Made by a program: the position numbers and the translations under genes. From a virus, in the IMG/VR virus record IMGVR_UViG_3300042991_000126, positions 1-20,122 of that record: DNA of 20,122 bases; one strand, 5' to 3'. Position 1 is the stretch's first letter; every line of letters starts with the position of its first letter. The notes under the pieces are model-generated. The model was not told the DNA's origin and ran no database searches. It worked only from the letters and a program-made list of their open reading frames with translations. Below, one piece after another: positions 14,240 to 20,122 of this stretch.

Positions 14240-15463
14240 TTAAATCTGTCCTCTGACCAGTTCATATCGTCTTTTGTCTTGCAACGCCTGCCTATCCATC
14301 TTGAACACCGAGACAGCCTCGTTGATCGTTTTATTCAGCTTCTGAACGTAAACATTGGATTCGACTACCACCTTCATTGCCGTTGGGTCTTTCTCGGCCG
14401 ACGCGACGTACAGCAATTTCCCGTCGGTTCGATCATACAAAACGGCCTCCGGCTCCAAAACGCCCGCCGGTAAATTGCGCCATTCGCTTTCCGTCAAGGC
14501 ATCTCCTGCTGCTGTATGACGCGCGGCCTTCTTGCCGACAATAAGACGATCACTGATGGCGATCTCCACACTTTGCGGGGTTTGGCCCTTCCCTTTCAAG
14601 AAGCTCAGATCCTCTTGCGTCATCGCGCCCAGCAATGCATAGGCGCGTTCCGGCTTCTTCCCGGCGAAGGCTTTGTCGAGGAATGCCAGATAATTCTCCT
14701 CGATGAGCTTCCGCGCCGGTACGGCCATCTCCGGCATGGCCTCAGCGCCGATATCCGCCGGCCAGTTTGCGAGCTTTCCGGCCAGGATGTCGTGGGTATG
14801 CTTCACGTAAGCATCCCCGACATTGTAGCCAAAGCCCCGGTCTATGCCTGCCGGTTCGCCGGTTTTGGGGTCAATCGGAGAGTCGGGCGCTTCACCTTTG
14901 CCTCCCTGACGCGCCGCTTCATATTCCTTCTTCGCGGCGCCGGAGACCCGGCATTTGCAGCCCCAGCCATTTTGCGGGAAATGCGTGTCCCACCAGGCGT
15001 CTTCCGCGGGAAGCGTGATTCCGTCCCATGCCAGGTGCGCGGGGCGTGGGTGCAGGCTGTCGCCGTGCCTGTAGGTCAGATACGGCATAACCTCCAACTG
15101 CTCCGGGTCGGTCAACTGCTGCCAGCGTCCGGCGTTGTACGCCTGCCGGACGTTTGTGGAGTAGATCACCTCGCTGCGCCAGTTGCGCGTGCCGTTGTAG
15201 CTCCACCCGTGCTTTTTTACGATGTTGTCAAAATCCTTGCGGAATTCCTCAAGCGTCGTGCCGTTTTTGATTGCCTTTTCCACCGCCGTGCGAAAATCCG
15301 TCAGGATATCCGCCTTTGCCGCCCCGGCCACCATGAATCCTTTGGCGTGCTGCTCGTGCCAGAGATCGTCCCAGCGGGCCGTCGGAATGTTCAGCTTATC
15401 CTGAATGAACTTTTCCGCCTCCGGAAAGGGGAGATTCAGCGCGATTTCAAGCTCGTGCGTCAT
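14240..15463 (-). CDS. MuF-type head morphogenesis protein with C-terminal nuclease-like (PBECR2-type) domain, 407 aa
   Basis: Residues about 50-175 form the MuF/SPP1 gp7 domain: WRSEVIYSTNVRQAYNAGRW (95-114), YLTYRHGDSLHPRPAHLAWD (128-147), DTHFPQNGWGCKCRV (159-173). This part is involved in head assembly and DNA delivery. After a Gly/Pro linker and a helical segment, residues about 250-400 look like the phage-Barnase-EndoU-ColicinE5/D-RelE-like nuclease (PBECR2) domains fused to MuF proteins: IAISDRLIVGKKAARHTAAG, LPAGVLEPEAVLYDRTDG, LLYVASAEKD and KVVVESNVYVQKL. H316 is a candidate catalytic residue. The ATG at 15463 overlaps the portal stop (ATGA). The nuclease call is by pattern memory. 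Confidence 0.85.
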   Translation of the reverse strand: MTHELEIALNLPFPEAEKFIQDKLNIPTARWDDLWHEQHAKGFMVAGAAKADILTDFRTAVEKAIKNGTTLEEFRKDFDNIVKKHGWSYNGTRNWRSEVIYSTNVRQAYNAGRWQQLTDPEQLEVMPYLTYRHGDSLHPRPAHLAWDGITLPAEDAWWDTHFPQNGWGCKCRVSGAAKKEYEAARQGGKGEAPDSPIDPKTGEPAGIDRGFGYNVGDAYVKHTHDILAGKLANWPADIGAEAMPEMAVPARKLIEENYLAFLDKAFAGKKPERAYALLGAMTQEDLSFLKGKGQTPQSVEIAISDRLIVGKKAARHTAAGDALTESEWRNLPAGVLEPEAVLYDRTDGKLLYVASAEKDPTAMKVVVESNVYVQKLNKTINEAVSVFKMDRQALQDKRRYELVRGQI

Positions 15464-17100
15464 AACGACGCCTCCTCGCGGATGTCGAGACGCCCCGATG
15501 CCTCGGCCAGCAGCATGGCTCGTGCGATGATTGTGCCCAGATCGGCGGGAGACATCTCCTGATAGAGATCGATGATGCGATCCCGCAGGTCTTCGAGATC
15601 GGCGGCCTCATTGACCAGCCTTTGGAGCGGGGCGATCATTGCGTCCATCGCGGCCAGCGAATCCTTCCCGAGACGCTCGGCGATCACGTCCGCCGGGTCA
15701 ATAGCCGTTCCTGCGCCTGTGTCTTCGTTAGAGGGGTCTGAGGCGGCTTTGGCTATAACCACCCTCCCGCCGGTCAGATCGTCGCCTGACGGCTTGTTTT
15801 TGGCGGCAATCGGGGCATTGTTTCGCGCTGCGGGGGCAGGCAGGGGCGTTTCGCCCTCCTGCGGCAGCGGCACCTTGAAGCGGTCGGCGACATGCTCAAC
15901 GGAGATCGGCTGGCCCATCTCGTGCAGATTCTTATACATGACGCTCAGCTTTTCGGTGTCTTCGGGGCGCTCGTGAAAAATCTTGAACCACGGGAGCGGC
16001 TTGTCCCAGCCAAAATTGAACCCGACGAGAGGCCGGATGATCTGCCCGCGAATGGTGTTGGCCAGCGCCTCCGCATCCGCCCGGATGAGATCATGGCGCA
16101 CCCTGTCCTGGGCGTCCTCATTGCCCAGCCGACCGGGCGTCCCTTCCGTCGTCGCCGTCTGGCCGAGGATCGCCTTCGACATCTGCGCGTCGCAGAAATT
16201 GGCAAGGGCCTCGTAAATGTTGTTCGTCCCGGCGTTTTTCACCGCCTCAACGAACTCGATCTCGGTATTTTTCGAGATTATTCCGGCGGCGTCCGACCCC
16301 AGCGAATAGATGGCGGCGCGCAGCGCGTCCTTGTCTTCCCGGCTGGCAGCGGGGTCGTATTTGCCCAGACGAAGCGGCATGCCGAACACCTCGGCAAACG
16401 CGACCCAGTCTTTAATGGCGTAGTTTTTGAACAGGTACATCCACGCGACGATGCGCAGCAGGCCGGCCCTGGTGTCGTACCCGGAACGCGCCTTGTACCG
16501 GTGATAGACCAGCTTGAAGGGCGGCATCTCTTCACCGTTAATCGGCTGGGCCTCGGTCAAAATCCTCGGGATCTCGCAGCTTTTCTGCCACTGGCTGGCG
16601 GCGCCGCGCTCGTAAAACACGGCCTTTTTCGCGTGGATCCACCGGATGTCGTCAATCACGGCGCGCCCTGAGTCGATTTGCCACATCAGCTCGGCCTGGC
16701 TGTACCCTTTGCCGATTGCGTCCAGCATGTGCAGCTCGGTTTCCTCGAACGCATCCATCGCAAAAATGCAATCGGCAACAAAATCCCTGATTTTCTTGTC
16801 TTCGGCGGCGTCGGACCAGGCTGTGACATCGTAGTCGAGCCCCGTGACGGCATTTTTGCGGGTCTGTATCTGGCTGAACAGGTGGGCGTCCTTCTCTTCC
16901 ATCTCCTCAAACAGCTCCGCCTGGCGGGCCACATCGCCCATATCGGCTTCTTTAAAGATCGTCGCCAGAGACTGCGGGGTGAGCCCGCCGGAGGGGTAGT
17001 TGCTCCAGCGGTCGCGGATGGTCGTGACGGCGATCTCGCGGGTCTCCGGTTGTTTTTTTACCTGTACCTCCCGCCCGAATTGATCGAAGAGCATTGCCAT
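15460..17100 (-). CDS. Portal protein, Mu gp29 / DUF935 family (546 aa)
   Basis: I set the start at ATG 17100, where AAAGGGG lies 7-8 nt upstream and the N-terminus MAMLFDQFGREVQVKKQPET fits the family; the open frame extends 65 codons upstream but that part overlaps other genes. Family motifs: SNYPSGGLTPQSLATIFKEA, DAHLFSQIQTRKNAVTGLDY, GYSQAELMWQ, LLRIVAWMYLFKNYAIKDWV, FAEVFGMPLRLGKYD, ILGQTATTEGTPGRLG and LVGFNFGWDKPLPWFKI. Length is close to Mu gp29 (512). The C-terminus contains an Ala/Pro-rich linker and helical tail (AMDAMIAPLQRLVNEAADLE). It forms the DNA entry ring. The stop overlaps the MuF start by ATGA. Confidence 0.95.
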   Translation of the reverse strand: MAMLFDQFGREVQVKKQPETREIAVTTIRDRWSNYPSGGLTPQSLATIFKEADMGDVARQAELFEEMEEKDAHLFSQIQTRKNAVTGLDYDVTAWSDAAEDKKIRDFVADCIFAMDAFEETELHMLDAIGKGYSQAELMWQIDSGRAVIDDIRWIHAKKAVFYERGAASQWQKSCEIPRILTEAQPINGEEMPPFKLVYHRYKARSGYDTRAGLLRIVAWMYLFKNYAIKDWVAFAEVFGMPLRLGKYDPAASREDKDALRAAIYSLGSDAAGIISKNTEIEFVEAVKNAGTNNIYEALANFCDAQMSKAILGQTATTEGTPGRLGNEDAQDRVRHDLIRADAEALANTIRGQIIRPLVGFNFGWDKPLPWFKIFHERPEDTEKLSVMYKNLHEMGQPISVEHVADRFKVPLPQEGETPLPAPAARNNAPIAAKNKPSGDDLTGGRVVIAKAASDPSNEDTGAGTAIDPADVIAERLGKDSLAAMDAMIAPLQRLVNEAADLEDLRDRIIDLYQEMSPADLGTIIARAMLLAEASGRLDIREEASL

Positions 17101-17201
17101 CAGTAAGCCCCTTTCTGCCGGAACGCTCCGGTTGCCGCTGCATCCACCGGGACGTCTGACGGTAAAAAACGATTCCAGGCCATTTTTGGGCGTCGGTTCA
17201 T
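17100..17201 (-). CDS. Small 33-aa ORF coupling the 116-aa gene to the portal
   Basis: The ATG at 17201 overlaps the TGA of the 116-aa gene (ATGA) and is preceded by AGGAGG with 4 nt spacing. The stop TGA overlaps the portal ATG (TGATG). Both overlaps and the strong ribosome binding site argue for real translation. The peptide begins MNRRPKMAWNRFLPSD, is basic at the N-terminus, and ends GAFRQKGAY. No known family. It could serve mainly to couple translation to the portal gene or be a small virion component. Confidence 0.65.
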   Translation of the reverse strand: MNRRPKMAWNRFLPSDVPVDAAATGAFRQKGAY

Positions 17202-17548
17202 ACCGCCTCCTGCCTGTTTTCCAGGAGGAAGGAAACCTCCTCTCGGATCGGGCAATCCATCCCCAGCACCGCATCGTCATACGTACCCTCCACAATCACC
17301 AGGCGCGCTTCCTTGTTTTGCGCCGACCCCAGCATTTGCAGATCGTCTCCCTTTAAAACAATCGTCACGGTCGATGCCGGCGTGGAGATGACGACTGCCT
17401 TGCGATCGTTGACGACCGCTCCCCCGGAATCCGTCAGCGACCATGCCAGCGTTTTTGGGGTTGCCGCTAAGCCGGCGGAATCGAAAAACGAGACCCTGAT
17501 TCCGTAAACACTCTCTTCAACGGCGACTGTGCTCAGTTTTAGTCCCAT
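17198..17548 (-). CDS. Conserved phage beta-sandwich protein, Ig-like (116 aa)
   Basis: I place the start at ATG 17548 (MGLKLSTVAVEES) because AGGAA lies upstream and the extra 15 N-terminal codons of the longer frame overlap the upstream gene. The pattern VEESVYGIRVSFFDSAG, LAWSLTDSGGAVVNDR, VVISTPASTVTIVLKGDDL and REEVSFLLEN is a repeated-strand layout I remember from conserved small phage proteins with an Ig or BppU-N-like beta-sandwich (Tw-LTD-G-v-N-R, then IvL-G-DL). Function unknown; it lies between fiber-like genes and the portal. Confidence 0.75.
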   Translation of the reverse strand: MGLKLSTVAVEESVYGIRVSFFDSAGLAATPKTLAWSLTDSGGAVVNDRKAVVISTPASTVTIVLKGDDLQMLGSAQNKEARLVIVEGTYDDAVLGMDCPIREEVSFLLENRQEAV

Positions 17549-17561
17549 AGGATCGTTCCTC

Positions 17562-18377
17562 TCACACTTCTTTTGCCGCGACGGATGGGGCAAGCCCCAG
17601 CGCTGTCATTGACGGCGTTATAGATGCGGCTATCGCTGCCATCGGCGCCGCAGCCGAAGCTAAAAGCGCAGGCGTGGCGGACAGGGCTGCCATTGACGGC
17701 GCAACGGCGGTTGCGGAGGCTTGCATGATGCCGATGTCTCGCGCCAGCACAGCGGAAAGGTTTCCGCCGCCGGAGACGACGACAACTGCCGCCGACGTTG
17801 CCTTCGACGCCTCGGCGAGAAGACATCCCGCACCTGAAATGACGGCTGCCCCGGAGTGGCTTTCCTCCCCGTTTGCGCCCGCAGCGCTGACGGATCCGCC
17901 GCCTGAGACGACAACCGCTGAGGCTGCTGCCATGTGCCCCGAGGCCGTAAGCGCCCCGGAGCCGGAGATTGCGACGATGTTTGCGGCTGCCTTCCCTCCG
18001 CAGGCGACCAGAGACCCGCTCGCGGAGACAAACGCCGTGCCCGAATGCCCTGATTCGCCGGTTGCGGACAGCGACCCGCTCAAGGAGATTACAGATGTGC
18101 CTCGGGCGCCCTTTTCTCCGGAAGCGGCGAGCGCCCCGGAGCCAGAGATGGACCCGATGCCGAGCATCGCGGCGACGCCCACGGCGACGAGCGCCCCGGA
18201 GCCGGAGATCAGCGCGGCGCCGGAATGGGACTCGCCGCCCGTCAGGGTGCGTGTCGCATGTTCCCAGACATCCCGGGCGATTTCCTCGGCCCTGTTTTGA
18301 GGCTCGCTGGGGACGCCTGCCAGAAGCGTCCTGGCGGCATATTCCCAGACTGCCTGCGCAATGCTTAATAGACTCAT
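17562..18377 (-). CDS. Fiber-like protein with eight 20-residue Ser/Gly repeats (271 aa)
   Basis: I choose ATG 18377, which overlaps the stop of the 419-aa gene (ATGA), rather than the longer frame at 18407. The N-terminus holds two copies of a VWEYATRTL-type motif (residues about 10-18 and 38-46). Residues 58-211 carry eight units on a SGSGALxAxG theme; the first six are spaced by exactly 20 residues (58, 78, 98, 118, 138, 158), the last two shifted by a few residues. Such periodic beta turns suggest a solenoid or beta-roll shaft. The last 60 residues are Ala/Ser/Pro-rich (SMAALSATPALLASAAAPMA). The gene lies just before the head block, so it may be a head or neck fiber. Confidence 0.8.
   Translation of the reverse strand: MSLLSIAQAVWEYAARTLLAGVPSEPQNRAEEIARDVWEHATRTLTGGESHSGAALISGSGALVAVGVAAMLGIGSISGSGALAASGEKGARGTSVISLSGSLSATGESGHSGTAFVSASGSLVACGGKAAANIVAISGSGALTASGHMAAASAVVVSGGGSVSAAGANGEESHSGAAVISGAGCLLAEASKATSAAVVVVSGGGNLSAVLARDIGIMQASATAVAPSMAALSATPALLASAAAPMAAIAASITPSMTALGLAPSVAAKEV
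17745..18206 (-). repeat. Tandem 60-bp coding repeats of the fiber-like gene
   Basis: The DNA encoding residues 58-211 of the 271-aa protein is made of about eight roughly 60-bp units, each containing a GCGCCCCGGAGCC-like core on the plus strand (for example near 18186-18206 and 18126-18150). Units keep the amino acid theme while the codons drift, so the array is old rather than a fresh duplication. Two later units are out of step with the 20-residue period. Confidence 0.75.
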
Positions 18378-19633
18378 GATGTTAAAGTCCTGTTGCCATA
18401 TTCCCACACCGCCTGCGCAATTTCCGCATCAGTAGGCTCCCCTGCCTCCTGGGTGAATTTGATGATGATGTCGGTATCGGCGTTGTTCGCCCAGCCGCGA
18501 TTAAAGACAGCCATCCCGGAGCCCTCGCGCAGAACATAGTCCTGCTCGTTTTTCGACGTGAAAATGACGTTGCGAAGCGGCAAGGGGCCCATCGCTACCC
18601 CAGGGCCAACCGTGGGTCCCCGCCCGTTCACCATCACTTTTATCGCGCTATTCATCGTGGCTCCGGCGGCGTAACCTTCCATGCGCACGTAACAATTTCC
18701 GCAGCAAAGCACGTTTTCATTCAGGGCATTCAGGGAATCCATCCCCGTGGGGACAATCTGCTCGCCGCAAATACCGGGGATCATGTCCTCGATATTCTCG
18801 ATGGTGTAAACAGGGCCGAGAGATGGCCCCTGTTCCGTAATCTCGATGCGAAGAATCTCGAACGGCGTGGCCCCTCCATTCATCACGCTGAACAGGGCTT
18901 CGGCCTCGCTGACAGCGATCATGTGCAGGCAGTAGCAGGCCCCGGTGGAGGAGTTCCGAATCCAGACGGAGATGTCGTATTCGAGGTTTATCGAGGCCGT
19001 CGCGGCTGTATGTACAGCGATTCCTTCTCCGGTGCGCATCACAATCTTTTGCTGGTCCGCGTGGCCTCCCCAGACGTAAAGCTGGGATAGCCCTAATTTA
19101 CGGTCCTGACTGGCGTTGAGGCCGCGTAAACTGGCGTAATCTGAAGGATACGGGTATAAGGAGTAACTCGACCCTACGGCGCTCCAGGCGTAATAGCTGT
19201 ATGGAAGCTGTCTGAACGCCAGGAGCTCCGCGCCGCTGGTTGTCACGGTTGAGCCTGCGACAAACGTAACGTCGGAGAGCGCCGCGCTCTGGGAGTCCAG
19301 GCTGGTCGCCGTTCCGTTCGCGGATCCTCCGGAGGCGGCGGTAATGCGGCTCAGCGTAAGTTTCGCCTGCAAGGATGCGGTTTTTGCCGGGGCAACAGGG
19401 CAAATCTCCACCTCGCGTATCCGGACGATCTGTCCCGATCCGCGCCGGTTGAAGATGCCGAGGAGGGCGACCGCCTCTAATTTTGCGTTATAGGGCGCGG
19501 GGATGGTCACGTTGGAAACGGAAGCGGCAGGGTTTGACAAAGCCTGCATGTTCTCGGCCGGCGGGCAAACCCAGGGCGCCCGCGTTGAGATTGCGCCGCC
19601 CCGTGTCCCTGTTCTTGCATGAAATGTTTCCAC
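18374..19633 (-). CDS. Beta-rich fiber/surface protein with two copies of a repeated domain (419 aa)
   Basis: The GTG start at 19633 is 3 nt after the stop of the 64-aa gene, in the same frame; GGGG lies about 9 nt upstream, a weak site, and the next internal ATG (residue 29) is a possible alternative. Two halves share landmarks: AVALLGIFNRRGSGQIVRIR (about 54-73) against EALFSVMNGGATPFEILRIE (245-264), and MRTGEGIAVHTAATAS (199-214) against LREGSGMAVFNRGWAN (368-383), each followed by a strand such as DIIIKFTQE. The end carries AQAVWEYGNRTLTS, the linker motif repeated in the next gene. No family recognised by name; the fold is likely beta-sandwich. Confidence 0.75.
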   Translation of the reverse strand: METFHARTGTRGGAISTRAPWVCPPAENMQALSNPAASVSNVTIPAPYNAKLEAVALLGIFNRRGSGQIVRIREVEICPVAPAKTASLQAKLTLSRITAASGGSANGTATSLDSQSAALSDVTFVAGSTVTTSGAELLAFRQLPYSYYAWSAVGSSYSLYPYPSDYASLRGLNASQDRKLGLSQLYVWGGHADQQKIVMRTGEGIAVHTAATASINLEYDISVWIRNSSTGACYCLHMIAVSEAEALFSVMNGGATPFEILRIEITEQGPSLGPVYTIENIEDMIPGICGEQIVPTGMDSLNALNENVLCCGNCYVRMEGYAAGATMNSAIKVMVNGRGPTVGPGVAMGPLPLRNVIFTSKNEQDYVLREGSGMAVFNRGWANNADTDIIIKFTQEAGEPTDAEIAQAVWEYGNRTLTS

Positions 19634-19636
19634 ACC

Positions 19637-19831
19637 CTACCCCGCTACATACCAGTCATCGGCGATCAAATCGGCATACCCCAGGCGCCCCATAGACAGC
19701 GGCTTTCGCACGCCGTCTTCTACCGAGCCGTGACCGAGAGAAACGTAACAGTCCTGATCATCCCTGCCGGAGCGACGGGCGACGGACGTGATATCGCGGC
19801 AATCCTGTTCCCATATCTGCGTGAGCGTCAT
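19637..19831 (-). CDS. Small protein with Tad2/DUF2829-like C-terminus (64 aa)
   Basis: The ATG at 19831 follows GAGGGAG with about 8 nt spacing, and the start lies 4 nt after the TAG of the previous gene. The 64-residue product begins MTLTQIWEQDCRDITSV, has VARRSGRDDQDCYVSLG in the middle and ends GYADLIADDWYVAG. The end resembles the 'DLLAeDWeiv' close of DUF2829, the family that includes the Thoeris anti-defence protein Tad2, and the middle could match its 'VaR-GW-g--yL' strand, but the tryptophan is absent. This is a weak motif match; it may just be a small structural gene. It ends in TAG, in frame with the following gene. Confidence 0.6.
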   Translation of the reverse strand: MTLTQIWEQDCRDITSVARRSGRDDQDCYVSLGHGSVEDGVRKPLSMGRLGYADLIADDWYVAG

Positions 19832-19835
19832 GGCG

Positions 19836-20122
19836 CTACTCCCTCGTAAACTCGATGGCAACATCCAGCAGCCCCGCCGCGCCGGAGACGTTGTACACCA
19901 TGATGCCCTCGCCCGTGCGCAGCGTGATCGGCTGGACATCGCTGTGGGGCTGCCACTCATACAGGACGTTCAGCGGGGGGAAGTTCTCCACCTCGTCGGA
20001 GGTGAGAGATGATGCCGCTGCCTCGTCGGACGACCAGACGATGCGCCGCAGGGTTGCCGGGGTCCCGCCGATGGCGCCGGCATGGCCGCAGACATACGAG
20101 GCGGGCAGGGTGTTAGTCGAGT
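19836..20122 (-). CDS. Partial ORF ending in the domain repeated in the 419-aa protein (5' end beyond window)
   Basis: An open frame enters from base 20122 and stops at TAG 19836-19838, giving at least 94 residues. It includes YVCGHAGAIGGTPATLRRIV and a close ITLRTGEGIMVYNVSG followed by LLDVAIEFTRE. The close is clearly related to MRTGEGIAV and LREGSGMAVFN...IIIKFTQE of the 419-aa protein, so the two genes carry the same domain. The frame was read directly from the reverse complement. The start and total size are not visible. Confidence 0.72.
   Translation of the reverse strand, partial: STNTLPASYVCGHAGAIGGTPATLRRIVWSSDEAAASSLTSDEVENFPPLNVLYEWQPHSDVQPITLRTGEGIMVYNVSGAAGLLDVAIEFTRE

Noticed and set aside
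14516-15562. 348-codon plus-strand open frame
   Set aside because: Antisense to the MuF and portal genes, Arg/Leu/Val-rich with no motif and no operon context.
17100-17295. N-terminal extension of the portal frame by 65 codons
   Set aside because: The extension is Arg/Trp/Ser-rich, overlaps the 116- and 33-aa genes in another frame, and a better start with AAAGGGG lies at 17100.
17745-18206. CRISPR-like array
   Set aside because: The regular 60-bp period comes from a protein repeat in an open reading frame; units drift and there are no unique spacers between identical repeats.
19634-19639. Recoded TAG joining the 64-aa and 419-aa frames
   Set aside because: The frames are in register across TAG-GGT-GTG, but other genes in the window also end in TAG, and the 419-aa frame has its own possible start, so readthrough is not needed.

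Overview
This window is the virion-structure region of a Mu-like (transposable-type) phage or prophage. Every gene I support lies on the minus strand, so transcription runs from base 20122 toward base 1. The genes form one tightly packed, co-oriented late operon with many start/stop overlaps and strong AGGAGG-type ribosome binding sites. Nothing here names the host directly. The fairly GC-rich sequence and the chromosomal-looking CCCTCCCCTT hairpin repeats between genes suggest a prophage in a GC-rich Gram-negative bacterium. My guess is the Desulfobacterota (Deltaproteobacteria), at low confidence.

In transcription order, the first block (20122-17198) holds fiber-like or surface proteins: a partial ORF, a 64-aa ORF with a Tad2/DUF2829-like C-terminus, a 419-aa protein built from two copies of a beta-rich domain that also ends the partial ORF, a 271-aa protein with a strict 20-residue repeat, and a 116-aa beta-sandwich protein. 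A 33-aa ORF absent from a standard ORF listing bridges to the portal.

The head module (17100-10373) follows the Mu order: portal (gp29/DUF935), MuF-type protein with a C-terminal nuclease-like domain, gpG-like morphogenesis protein, gpI-like protease with an internal scaffold start, head decoration protein, gpT-like major capsid, gp35-like protein, and DUF1320 (gp36). Terminase genes are not in the window and should lie beyond base 20122.

The tail module (10369-1) is not Mu-like. There is no sheath, no contractile-tail tube and no baseplate set. Instead there is a gp37-like/terminator candidate, two paralogous tail tube proteins, a lambda G/GT-type chaperone pair joined by an A AAA AAC slippery site, two small proteins, an 858-aa tape measure, a distal tail protein, a 55-aa protein, an 867-aa hub/tip protein, a zinc-ribbon protein and the start of a C-type-lectin-like receptor-binding protein. 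A Mu-type head with a long non-contractile tail is the architecture of the B3/D3112 type of transposable siphophage.

The most interesting points are: the G/GT frameshift; a perfect 15-bp RNA hairpin placed 5 nt before the internal scaffold ribosome binding site; two near-identical intergenic elements with hairpin and G-quartet potential placed 13-15 nt before the major capsid and a tail tube gene; a toxin-like nuclease domain on the MuF protein; the truncated lectin-fold gene, which hints at a diversity-generating retroelement to the left; and the fiber block with its duplicated domain and 20-residue solenoid sitting upstream of the portal.
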